Origin: Variovorax paradoxus_P
Lineage (GTDB): Bacteria; Pseudomonadota; Gammaproteobacteria; Burkholderiales; Burkholderiaceae_C
Reading direction: 5' to 3' (one strand)
NCBI RefSeq assembly: GCF_050627025.1
Contig: NZ_CP192472.1
DNA length: 64,000 nucleotides
In this document: piece after piece, positions 27,028-34,916 of the stretch
How the letters are laid out: the number at the start of each line of letters is the position of its first letter
Numbering within the stretch: position 1 is the stretch's first letter
The notes under the pieces: generated by a model
The model's database searches: none
Told to the model about the DNA's origin: nothing
The model's input: the letters and a program-made list of their open reading frames with translations, nothing else
Translations under genes and position numbers: made by a program

Positions 27028-27930
27028 ATGCGAGACCTCGACCTCACCACCCTCCGCCTCTTCGTTTCCGTATGCGAAGCCCGCAGCATTGCGCGCGCCG
27101 GAGAGCAGGCCAGCATCGTCGGCTCGGCCATCAGCAAGCGCCTCGCGCAGCTCGAAGACGCCGTCGGCACGCCCCTGCTGCTGCGCAAGCGGCGCGGCGT
27201 GGTGCCAACGCCGGCCGGCGAAACACTGCTGGAGCATGCCCGCGCAATGCTCGGCAGCGCGCAGCGCATCGAGCGCGACATGGCGGCGTATGCAGGTGGT
27301 GCACGGGGGCATGTGCGCATCCTTGCCTCGGCGTCGGTCATGGCCGAATCGCTGGCCGAAGACGTGGCCAACTTTCTGCAGAACCCCGCGCATCGCGACA
27401 TCCGCGTCGACATGGAAGAGCGCGTGAGCCCGGAGATCGTGCGCGGCATTCGCGAGGGCAGCGCATCCATCGGCCTGTGCTGGGACGCGGCCGACCTGGA
27501 AGGACTGCAGCGGCGCAGCTACCGCACCGATCACCTGGCCGTTGTCGCGCACCCCTCGCACCCGGTGGCGCGCCGCGGCAAGGTGCGCTTCGAGGATGTG
27601 CTCGAGCATGAGTTTGTCGGCATGCCTGCACTCAGCGCCGTGCAGCTCATGCTCGCCCGCGAAGCCGCACTGGCCGGCAGGCCATTGGTGTACCGCGTGC
27701 TGGTCACCAACTTCGACGCCGCGCTGCGCGTGGTGCGCGCGGGGCTTGCAATCAGCGTGGTTCCGGCGGAAGTGGCACAGCCCTTTGCCGACGCCTACGG
27801 CCTTCGGCTGATGCCGCTCACCGACGCCTGGGCGCGCCGCCGCTTCGCCATCTGCTTTCGCGGCGAAGAGACGCTCTCGCTGGCGGCGCAATTGCTGGTG
27901 GCGCATCTCGAAAAGTGCGCGACGGACTGA
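27028..27930 (+). CDS. LysR family transcriptional regulator
   Basis: 300 residues. The N-terminal winged helix-turn-helix (LTTLRLFVSVCEARSIARAG, then VGSAISKRLAQLEDAVGTPLL) is followed by a LysR substrate-binding domain. The start at 27028 was chosen because it gives the normal family length; an ATG at 26995 would add 11 residues but lies inside an inverted repeat. It is divergent from the lyase / CoA-transferase / Bug operon and most likely controls it in response to the imported acid. Confidence 0.9.
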   Translation: MRDLDLTTLRLFVSVCEARSIARAGEQASIVGSAISKRLAQLEDAVGTPLLLRKRRGVVPTPAGETLLEHARAMLGSAQRIERDMAAYAGGARGHVRILASASVMAESLAEDVANFLQNPAHRDIRVDMEERVSPEIVRGIREGSASIGLCWDAADLEGLQRRSYRTDHLAVVAHPSHPVARRGKVRFEDVLEHEFVGMPALSAVQLMLAREAALAGRPLVYRVLVTNFDAALRVVRAGLAISVVPAEVAQPFADAYGLRLMPLTDAWARRRFAICFRGEETLSLAAQLLVAHLEKCATD

Positions 27931-27989
27931 ATGCGCCGACGCAATTCGACCGAAAACAGAAACTATCCGTTGGCTGAATCGGGATTTTT

Positions 27990-28006
27990 GTTTCTTTTAT
28001 AGAAAC
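27990..28006. promoter_or_regulatory. Inverted repeat upstream of the MBL-fold gene
   Basis: GTTTCT-TTTAT-AGAAAC, perfect 6-bp arms, 58 bp before the start codon of the next gene. AT-rich promoter-like surroundings. Could be an operator; the regulator is unknown. Confidence 0.35.
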
Positions 28007-28063
28007 CTACCATCGGGCCTGTCACGTTGTCACCATCAAGCCCATTCAACCGAAAGACCCGAA

Positions 28064-28963
28064 ATGTTCCGCAGAACCCTTCTTTCCGCCGCAGCCATTT
28101 CCGCCGCCCTGTCCCTCGGCTCGCTCGCAGCCGTGGCCGCCGAACCCCTGAAGCTCGAGGTGTACAACCCCGGCGCCAAGTCGATGTTTCCCGTGTCTTC
28201 CGAACTGGTCATCGGGCAGGCCGAGGCCGTGCTGATCGATGCGCAGTTCCAGCGCAACGACGCCGAGGCGCTGGTGCAGAAAATCAAGGCCAGCGGCAAG
28301 AAGCTGAGCACGGTCTACATCAGCCACAGCGATCCCGACTACTACTTTGGCCTCGACGTCATCCAGGCCGCCTTCCCGGACGCGAAGATCGTCGCCACGC
28401 CGCAAACCGTGGCCGCCATCCAGGCATCGAAGGACGGCAAGCTCGCGCACTGGGGGCCCATCCTCAAAGAGAACGCACCCAAGGCGCTGGTCGTGCCCGA
28501 GCCGCTCGCGGGCGACAGCATCGAGCTCGAAGGCCGCAAGATCCAGGTGGTTGGCCTCGACGGCCCCACCCCGGCGCGCACCTTTGCGTGGATTCCGTCG
28601 ATCAAGGCAGTGGTTGGCGGCGTGCCGGTGTCGGCCAACATCCACCTGTGGGTGGCCGACACGCAAACGCCCGAGTCGCGCCGCGACTGGCTCAAGACGC
28701 TCGGCCGCATCGAAGCGCTGCGCCCCAAGACCGTGGTGCCCGGCCACTTCGAACCCAATGCCGATGGATCGATGCCCTATTCGGTTGCCTCGGTGAAGTT
28801 CACCCGCAGCTACCTGCAAACCTTCGAAACCGAAGCCACCAAGGCCAAGGATTCGGCCGCGCTCATCGCCGCAATGAACAAGCGCTACCCCAAGCTGCAG
28901 CACGCCGCTTCGCTCGAACTGAGCGCCAAGGTGATCAAGGGAGAAATGAAATGGCCGCAGTGA
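28064..28963 (+). CDS. Exported metallo-beta-lactamase-fold protein with degenerate metal site
   Basis: 299 residues. A signal peptide (residues 1-26, ending AAVAA) is followed by an MBL-fold domain. The usual HxHxDH metal motif is here HSDPDYYFG (residues 88-96): the second His is Asp and the final His is Tyr. A later VVPGHFEP supplies another family His. Loss of three metal ligands is visible directly, so classical di-zinc hydrolase chemistry is doubtful; mononuclear binding or a non-catalytic role is possible. The 3' end overlaps the DsbA-family gene by 13 bp, so the two products are co-expressed. Confidence 0.8.
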   Translation: MFRRTLLSAAAISAALSLGSLAAVAAEPLKLEVYNPGAKSMFPVSSELVIGQAEAVLIDAQFQRNDAEALVQKIKASGKKLSTVYISHSDPDYYFGLDVIQAAFPDAKIVATPQTVAAIQASKDGKLAHWGPILKENAPKALVVPEPLAGDSIELEGRKIQVVGLDGPTPARTFAWIPSIKAVVGGVPVSANIHLWVADTQTPESRRDWLKTLGRIEALRPKTVVPGHFEPNADGSMPYSVASVKFTRSYLQTFETEATKAKDSAALIAAMNKRYPKLQHAASLELSAKVIKGEMKWPQ

Positions 28964-29682
28964 ACGACAACAACAATACGACGCTGCACTACATCTTCGA
29001 TCCGATGTGCGGCTGGTGCTACGCGGCCGCACCGCTGGTCGATGCGGCGCGCAGCGTGCCGGGGCTCAGTGTCGAGTTCCACGGCGGCGGCATGATGACC
29101 GGTGCCAACCGGCGCCCCATCACCGCGCAGTGGCGCGACTACGTGATGCCGCACGACCGGCGCATTGCCGAGCTCACGGGCCAGCCTTTCGGCCAAGGCT
29201 ACTTCGAAGGGTTGCTGCGCGACACCGGCGCGGTCATGGATTCCGAGCCGCCCACCACCGCGGTGCTCGCGGCCGAGGCACTGCGAACGGGTGGCGGCCT
29301 AGACATGATCCATCGGCTGCAGCGCGCGCACTATGTCGAAGGCCGGCGCATCGCCGACATGGACGTGCTCACCGCCGTCGCCGCAGAACTTGGCTTTGAC
29401 GCCGAGGCCTTTGCATCGGCCTTCGCCCGCCTGTCCGGCGAGGCGACTGCGCAGCACATTGCCGCCAGCCGGCAGCTGCTGCAACGCGCAGGTGGCCAGG
29501 GCTTTCCGACCTTTGTGCTGGCGCAAGCAGATGGCACTGCGAGCCGCATCGACATCGGTCCGTGGCTCGGTCGCGCCGACGAATGGAAGGCGCAACTGGC
29601 CACGCTTGCGGCGCCGTCGGGCGTTGCGGCAGACGTTGGAGCGGGCCAGGCGTCTTGCGGCCCGGACAGCTGCGCAATCTAG
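28951..29682 (+). CDS. DsbA family protein (FrnE/HCCA-isomerase-like thioredoxin fold)
   Basis: 243 residues with no signal peptide, so cytoplasmic. The N-terminal DPMCGWCYAAAP carries a CxxC (Cys-Gly-Trp-Cys) active site of the DsbA/FrnE type, and the cis-Pro loop QGFPTFVL appears near the C-terminus. The last residues contain a further Cys pair (CGPDSC). FrnE-like proteins act as cytoplasmic thiol-disulfide oxidoreductases. The ATG at 28951 lies inside the end of the MBL-fold gene. It is convergent with the tannase gene, 21 bp apart. Confidence 0.87.
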   Translation: MAAVNDNNNTTLHYIFDPMCGWCYAAAPLVDAARSVPGLSVEFHGGGMMTGANRRPITAQWRDYVMPHDRRIAELTGQPFGQGYFEGLLRDTGAVMDSEPPTTAVLAAEALRTGGGLDMIHRLQRAHYVEGRRIADMDVLTAVAAELGFDAEAFASAFARLSGEATAQHIAASRQLLQRAGGQGFPTFVLAQADGTASRIDIGPWLGRADEWKAQLATLAAPSGVAADVGAGQASCGPDSCAI

Positions 29683-29703
29683 GCCGTCACAGCGCTCGCG
29701 CCG

Positions 29704-31404
29704 CTATCTGCTGCACTGAAAACTGGCCGCCTGCGATGCGTCTCCGCTCGCGTAACGCGGCCACAGCGGCCATTCGCACAGCGGTCGCGAACGAACGACC
29801 CTGAACGGCGGCTGCACCTCCTGCTCGGCCAATTGCAGGCCGGCCGGCGCGCGGCCGCGCTCGACCCAGTCTGCCAGCGCATCGAGCATGTCGACGTTGG
29901 CCGGCGCACCGGCGCCTACGTGGTCTACGCCCGGCGCGGTGTACAGGCGCATGAAGCGGTCCACGTTGTCGCGCCCCATGCGCGCCACCACCGACTCGTA
30001 GTAGCGAATGCCGGCGAACGGGCTCTGCGCGTAGTCGGCCATGTGTTCGAGCATCAGCAACTTGCCGCCGCGCACCTGGAAGGCACCGAGATCGGGATTG
30101 GTCGAATCCATCAGCTGCGACACGCTGGCAATGCGCGCGGCGAAATCTTCCGCGCGGTAGTTGCGCACGTCGAGCGACGGATTGCGCGCATAAAAATACT
30201 GCAGTGCCCCGCTGCCGTAGAACCATGCAATGCCATTGCTCTGTTGCGGCGGCACCGTGGGCGCGGCGGTGCCCGTCCACCATGCGTTCCAGCCGCCCGT
30301 GGCCGCAAAGGCCGGCGTGCCTTCGCCGCCAATGCTCCAGCCGGGGTACTCCGTTACGCCATGCGCAAGCGGCACGGGTGAGCGCCACGGCGAACGCAGC
30401 GTGCGCACCGCCTGCACCTGTGCATCGTTCAGGCAGTTGTCGCCGCTGGTGCCAGCGGCGCAGCGCAGGCTGGCGGGATCGAAGCGCTGCAGGCAGGCCA
30501 CGGGGTTCGACACAATGCCGTCCGCAGCACCGTCGGTGGCGTCGCACGAGGCGAGCACGGCGCTGTGCACCAATTGCACCTGCGCGGGCCGCAGCCATCC
30601 TTCGCCCATGGTGGCAATGCCATTGCGCGTGCCGGCGTGTTGCAGTCCCGTCCAGTTGATGACCGGCACGCGGCTGAAGATGCCATCGAAATCCTGCGGG
30701 TAGCGCTGCGCCATGGTGAGCCCTTCGCGCCCACCTTCGGAGCTGCCCACGAAGTACAGCTTCTGCGGCGCCTGTCCGTAGGCGCGCTGCATCAGCGCGA
30801 CTGCCACGTCGCGCACCTTCTTGTACGAGGCGTGCGCAAAATTGACCAGTGCCTCGTCGTTGAGCGCAAAGGCCTGCGGCGGTTGGCCCTGCACATTCTG
30901 GTGGCCGGAGTCCGTGCCGTAGGTCACATAGCCCTGCGCCAGTGGCGTGGGCTGGTCGAAGCGCGCGCCCGGCACCAGCGCAAGGCCGGTGATCAGCACG
31001 CCGTTGAAACCTCCGCCGCCGTACTGCACGCTGCGCCCGTTCCACGCCAGCGGCAGGTTGACCTGGAACATGATGGGCGGCGCCGCTGCATCGAGCGGCG
31101 CAATGCGGCCGAGCACCTTGCAGTGCGAAGGCGTCGGCGGGGTGATGCGCGAAGCGGGGGTACCTGCGCGCTCGGCCACCGCAAGCGGCGAAGCGGGAAC
31201 CAGTGTGGCCGAATCGATTGTTGCCGCACCGCTCGGCAGGCCGATGGCCGCGGGCGCGACCGGCGCAACCAGCGCCGCACAAGACGCCACAGGATTGGCG
31301 CCAAGCGTGAGGTTCTGCGGCGCGGTGGTGGTGCTGCAAGCAGCCAGCAACACGGCGGACGCCAGCATGGCGCCCCCGTAAAACACTGTCCTGGGGATCG
31401 CCAT
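29704..31404 (-). CDS. Tannase/feruloyl esterase family lipoprotein
   Basis: 566 residues. The N-terminus (residues 1-23) ends in the lipobox LLAAC, so the protein should be a lipoprotein. The serine-hydrolase nucleophile elbow is GSSEGG in LYFVGSSEGGREGLTMAQ, and family landmarks YGTDSGHQN, RVPVINWTG and the C-terminal CEWPLWPRYASGD are present. Family members hydrolyse gallate or ferulate esters. RBS AAGGAGA precedes the ATG. It is the last gene of the Liv-type ABC operon (32 bp after livF), which suggests that ester cleavage feeds an imported aromatic or related acid. Confidence 0.9.
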   Translation of the reverse strand: MAIPRTVFYGGAMLASAVLLAACSTTTAPQNLTLGANPVASCAALVAPVAPAAIGLPSGAATIDSATLVPASPLAVAERAGTPASRITPPTPSHCKVLGRIAPLDAAAPPIMFQVNLPLAWNGRSVQYGGGGFNGVLITGLALVPGARFDQPTPLAQGYVTYGTDSGHQNVQGQPPQAFALNDEALVNFAHASYKKVRDVAVALMQRAYGQAPQKLYFVGSSEGGREGLTMAQRYPQDFDGIFSRVPVINWTGLQHAGTRNGIATMGEGWLRPAQVQLVHSAVLASCDATDGAADGIVSNPVACLQRFDPASLRCAAGTSGDNCLNDAQVQAVRTLRSPWRSPVPLAHGVTEYPGWSIGGEGTPAFAATGGWNAWWTGTAAPTVPPQQSNGIAWFYGSGALQYFYARNPSLDVRNYRAEDFAARIASVSQLMDSTNPDLGAFQVRGGKLLMLEHMADYAQSPFAGIRYYESVVARMGRDNVDRFMRLYTAPGVDHVGAGAPANVDMLDALADWVERGRAPAGLQLAEQEVQPPFRVVRSRPLCEWPLWPRYASGDASQAASFQCSR

Positions 31405-31436
31405 GTTGTGTGTCTCCTTCTTGTTTGCCGGGACGG

Positions 31437-32141
31437 TTACCGGGCCACGCCCAGCAATCTTTCGAGCACCTGAGGCTGGCTGCGCAATGCCGCCGCGCTG
31501 TCGGTGTGCACGATGGTGCCGTGGTCCAGCACCACCGCGTGGTCGGAAATGGCGAGGATCGCCTGCGGGTGCTGTTCCACGATGATGGCCGCCAGCCCCT
31601 CGTCCTGTGTGATGCGGCGGATGGCGCGCAGCAACTCTTCCACGATGATCGGCGCGAGGCCTTCGAGCGGTTCGTCGAGCAGCAGCAACCTGGGGTTGAG
31701 CACCAGTGCGCGGCCGACCGCGAGCATCTGCTGCTCGCCGCCCGAAAGCTGCGTGCCGAGGTTCGTCTTGCGCTCGGCCAGGCGCGGAAACATCTCGTAG
31801 ACGCGCTGCGGGTTCCACTTTCCGGGGCGCTCCACCGCGGTGAGGTTTTCATGCACGGTGAGCGACTTGAAGATGTTGCGCTCTTGCGGCACCCAGCCGA
31901 TGCCGGCTGCCGCACGCTGATGCGGCGCGAGCTTGTGCAGTGCCTGCCCACCAAGCGAAATGCTGCCGCCATGCTGCCGCGTGGCGCCGGCCAGCGTGTT
32001 GATGAGCGTGGTCTTGCCCGTGCCGTTACGGCCGAGTAGCGCAAGCGTCTGGCCTTCGCCGAGCGAAAAAGCCACGTCGTGCAGCACCACGGCTTCGCCG
32101 TAGCCGGCACTCAGGTTCTCGATGCGGAGCAGTTCAGACAT
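31437..32141 (-). CDS. livF: Branched-chain amino acid-type ABC transporter ATPase LivF
   Basis: 234 residues. Walker A GRNGTGKTT, signature LSGGEQQMLAVGRAL and Walker B LLLLDEPLEGLAP are all present, with the LivF-type GIGWVPQERNIF segment. The ATG at 32141 is preceded by GGAGAG at ideal spacing and overlaps the livG end by 8 bases; an ATG at 32156 is less likely. It forms the ATPase pair with LivG. The operon may import an aromatic or other acid rather than amino acids, given the tannase and vanillate-type neighbours. Confidence 0.92.
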   Translation of the reverse strand: MSELLRIENLSAGYGEAVVLHDVAFSLGEGQTLALLGRNGTGKTTLINTLAGATRQHGGSISLGGQALHKLAPHQRAAAGIGWVPQERNIFKSLTVHENLTAVERPGKWNPQRVYEMFPRLAERKTNLGTQLSGGEQQMLAVGRALVLNPRLLLLDEPLEGLAPIIVEELLRAIRRITQDEGLAAIIVEQHPQAILAISDHAVVLDHGTIVHTDSAAALRSQPQVLERLLGVAR

Positions 32142-32895
32142 GGGCAGACTCTCCATGGCCGAGGTAGACCTCTTTCACCTTCGGATCGTTGGCGATGGTC
32201 TCCGGGTCGCCTTCGGTCAGCAGCGCGCCGTTGACCAGCACGGTCATGCGGTCGGCAAAGCTGAACACCAGGTCCATGTCGTGCTCGATCAGCAGCACCG
32301 ACACATCGGCCGGCAATGCGGCAACGGTTTCAAGCAGCTCTTCGCGCTCGCCGGCAGGCACGCCCGCCACGGGCTCGTCGAGCAAAAGCACGCGCGGCTC
32401 GCATGCCAGGGCAATCGCAATCTCGAGCAGGCGGCGCTTGCCGTAGGCCATGAACTTCGTCTGCTGCTGCGCAACGTCGCCAAGATGAAACTGCTCCAGC
32501 AGTTGGGCGGCCCGTTCCGCGACCGCCCTGGTTGCACCCAGCGGGCGCCACCATTGCGCACCGACACCCTGGTGCTGCGACACGACCAGCGCCAGCGTCT
32601 CGAGCGGCGTCATCGAATCGAACAGCTGGTTGATCTGGAAAGTGCGCACCAGGCCGCGCGCGACGCGCTTGTGTGGAGCAAGCGTGGTGATGTCTTCGCC
32701 AAGCAGCGAGATGCGGCCTTCGGTTGGCACGAGCACGCCGGTCAGCAGGTTGATGAGCGTGGTCTTGCCGGCACCGTTGGGGCCGATCAGCGCGTGGCGC
32801 GCACCGCGCTTGAGCTCCATGGTGACGTTGTTGGTGGCTGTGATGCCGCCGAAGCGCATCACCAGCCCCTGAGCCGAAAGCACGGTGTCGGTCAT
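32134..32895 (-). CDS. livG: Branched-chain amino acid-type ABC transporter ATPase LivG
   Basis: 253 residues. Walker A GPNGAGKTTLINLLTG, the LivG-specific region RTFQINQLFDSMTPLE, Walker B LLLDEPVAGVP and the switch His in LLIEHDMDLVF are visible. The signature motif reads MAYGKRRLLEIAIAL, which differs from the canonical LSGGQ and is common in LivG proteins. The ATG at 32895 overlaps the livM stop codon (ATGA). Confidence 0.93.
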   Translation of the reverse strand: MTDTVLSAQGLVMRFGGITATNNVTMELKRGARHALIGPNGAGKTTLINLLTGVLVPTEGRISLLGEDITTLAPHKRVARGLVRTFQINQLFDSMTPLETLALVVSQHQGVGAQWWRPLGATRAVAERAAQLLEQFHLGDVAQQQTKFMAYGKRRLLEIAIALACEPRVLLLDEPVAGVPAGEREELLETVAALPADVSVLLIEHDMDLVFSFADRMTVLVNGALLTEGDPETIANDPKVKEVYLGHGESAHV

Positions 32896-33875
32896 GCGCC
32901 GCTCCCCTTTCTCTTGCCCAGCCACGTCCACGGCTTGAGTACGCGGTCGCGCCCCACCAGCACAAGCAGCACCAGCAGCAACCCGATCCAGAACATCCAG
33001 TACTGCGGCGTGACGGCCGAAAGCCAGTTCTGCAGCAGCTTGAAGACGATGGCGCCCGCCACGCCGCCATAGAGCCAGCCCACGCCGCCGATTACCAGCA
33101 TCAGCAGCACGTCGGCCGAACGGTCGAAGGCCAGCACGTCGAGCGATGCAAAGCCGGTGGTCTGCGCCAGCAGCGCGCCCGCGGCACCGGCAATGCCGGC
33201 AGCGACGGTGTAGATGACCACGAGCCGCGACACCACCGGAATGCCGATGGCCATGGCCCGCAGCCTGTTGTCGCGAATGGCCTTCAGCGTAGCGCCAAAG
33301 GGCGAGTGCACGATGCGGCGCATCACAAGAAAAAGCAGCAGCATCACGGCGAGCGAATACCAGGCCGCCGTGCGGCCGTACAGGTCGAACTCGAACAGGC
33401 CGAGCACCGGGCCCATCACCACGCCCTGCAGCCCGTCGGCACCGCCGGTGAGCCAGTCGAGCTTGTTGGCAAGCTCGAGCAGCAGCAGCGCAGTGCCAAG
33501 CGTGACCATCAGCCGGGTGAGATCGCTGCCGCGCAAAATCGTCACGCTCGCCACAAGGCCGAGCATGGCCGACAGCACCGTGGCCACCACCAGTCCCACG
33601 GTCGGATCCGGCATCACGAGCTTGGCAAACAGCGCGGCGGCGTAGGCACCAAAGCCGAAGAAGGCGGCATGGCCGAGCGACACGATGCCGGTGTAGCCCA
33701 GGATGAGGTCGAGCGACATCGCGAACAGCGCGACGATGGCGATCTCGTTGACCAGCAACGAATGCGAAGGCATGACGAGCGGCAACGCAAACGCCGCAGC
33801 CCAGACCACAAACTCGAGCGGTCGCCAGCGTGCCTTGTGCAGCAGGGCCGACTGGTACGTTGAAGGCGCGCTCAT
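32892..33875 (-). CDS. livM: Branched-chain amino acid-type ABC transporter permease LivM
   Basis: 327 residues, about nine membrane segments. Family motif GYTGIVSLGHAAFFGFGAYA near residue 60 and the EAA-like loop AIRDNRLRAMAIGIPV near residue 205 are present. It forms the inner-membrane channel with LivH. It starts one base after the livH stop codon and is coupled to livG by a 4-base overlap. Confidence 0.94.
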   Translation of the reverse strand: MSAPSTYQSALLHKARWRPLEFVVWAAAFALPLVMPSHSLLVNEIAIVALFAMSLDLILGYTGIVSLGHAAFFGFGAYAAALFAKLVMPDPTVGLVVATVLSAMLGLVASVTILRGSDLTRLMVTLGTALLLLELANKLDWLTGGADGLQGVVMGPVLGLFEFDLYGRTAAWYSLAVMLLLFLVMRRIVHSPFGATLKAIRDNRLRAMAIGIPVVSRLVVIYTVAAGIAGAAGALLAQTTGFASLDVLAFDRSADVLLMLVIGGVGWLYGGVAGAIVFKLLQNWLSAVTPQYWMFWIGLLLVLLVLVGRDRVLKPWTWLGKRKGSGA

Positions 33876-34748
33876 TCAACGGCCTCCCTTGCGCGTGAAC
33901 AAGCCCTGGGGCCGCCACATCAAGATCAAAATCATGAGCAGGTAGACGGTGAACGCGCCCATCTTCGGAATGAAATACTTGCCCGCCACGTCGGCAATGC
34001 CAAGCAGCAGCGCAGCCGCCAGCGGCCCGGTAATCGACGAGGTGCCGCCGACCGATACCACGATCAGAAAATAAATCATGTACTTGAGCGGAAAGGTCGG
34101 ATCGAGGCCGAGGATTTCCGCACCCAGCGCTCCGCCGAGCCCTGCAAGGCCGGAGCCGACCGCAAAGGTCAGCAGGAACACGACATTGACATTGATGCCC
34201 AACCCCGAAGCCACGCGCGGGTCGTCCACGGCGGCGCGCAGGCGGCTGCCGAAGCGGGTCTTCGAAAGAATGAGCTGCAGCACCACGGTGAGCACGGCGC
34301 ACACGCCAATGATGAAGAGCCGGTAGTGCCCCATGCCAAGCAGCAGCGCGCCGTCGCCCACTTCGGTGCGGCCGCGCAGCCATTCAGGCAGCTGGATGTT
34401 CTGCTGCGATGAGCCGACGAAGTAATCGATGGCCGCCACGGCCATGAAGGCAAGGCCAATGGAAAACAGCACCTGGTCGAGGTGCGGCTTGCCGTACATG
34501 GGCCGATAGAGCGTTCGTTCGAGCAGCGCACCGGCCAGGGCCACCACAATGAACGCAAGCGGAAGGCAAGCCAGGAACGGCACGCCGAGTTTCTGCATCG
34601 CAAACACGGTGAGGTACCCGCCGGCCATGGCGAAGGCACCGTGGGCCAGGTTGATGAAGTTCATCAGCCCGAGCGTCACGGCCAAGCCTACTGCGAGCAC
34701 GAAGAGCAGCATGCCGTAGGCGATACCGTCGAAAAGAATGGTCAACAT
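33876..34748 (-). CDS. livH: Branched-chain amino acid-type ABC transporter permease LivH
   Basis: 290 residues, about eight membrane segments. It shows GLMNFINLAHGAFAMAGGY in the first third and the coupling-loop segment RAAVDDPRVASGLGINV. It forms the translocation pore with LivM. It is separated from the binding-protein gene by 168 bp that hold a repeat-like element, so livH-M-G-F may be expressed at a lower level than the binding protein. Confidence 0.94.
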   Translation of the reverse strand: MLTILFDGIAYGMLLFVLAVGLAVTLGLMNFINLAHGAFAMAGGYLTVFAMQKLGVPFLACLPLAFIVVALAGALLERTLYRPMYGKPHLDQVLFSIGLAFMAVAAIDYFVGSSQQNIQLPEWLRGRTEVGDGALLLGMGHYRLFIIGVCAVLTVVLQLILSKTRFGSRLRAAVDDPRVASGLGINVNVVFLLTFAVGSGLAGLGGALGAEILGLDPTFPLKYMIYFLIVVSVGGTSSITGPLAAALLLGIADVAGKYFIPKMGAFTVYLLMILILMWRPQGLFTRKGGR

Positions 34749-34809
34749 GTCATTTTTTCCGCCACGTTTTCGCGCGGCTGGCTTTCTGGGCGCTGTTGTT
34801 CAGGGCGTG

Positions 34810-34912
34810 TGCAAAGGCCACCGGGTACTCCCCTCCGCGAATGTCCCCGCCTTCGGCCTCCTCCTTTATTTCGCTGCGCAAGGCACCCCGTCGGCGGGTG
34901 CGCGCCCCGAAG
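34810..34912. repeat. Possible dispersed intergenic repeat in the liv operon
   Basis: The livK-livH gap contains a C-rich segment (CCGCGAATGTCCCCGCC, TTCGGCCTCC, TTTATTTCGCTGCGCAAGG) ending in a hairpin GCACCC-N7-GGGTGC (34883-34901). It resembles a type of intergenic repeat I recall from Variovorax genomes, but no second copy is in this window. It may modulate read-through from livK to livH. Confidence 0.3.
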
Positions 34913-34916
34913 GCAA

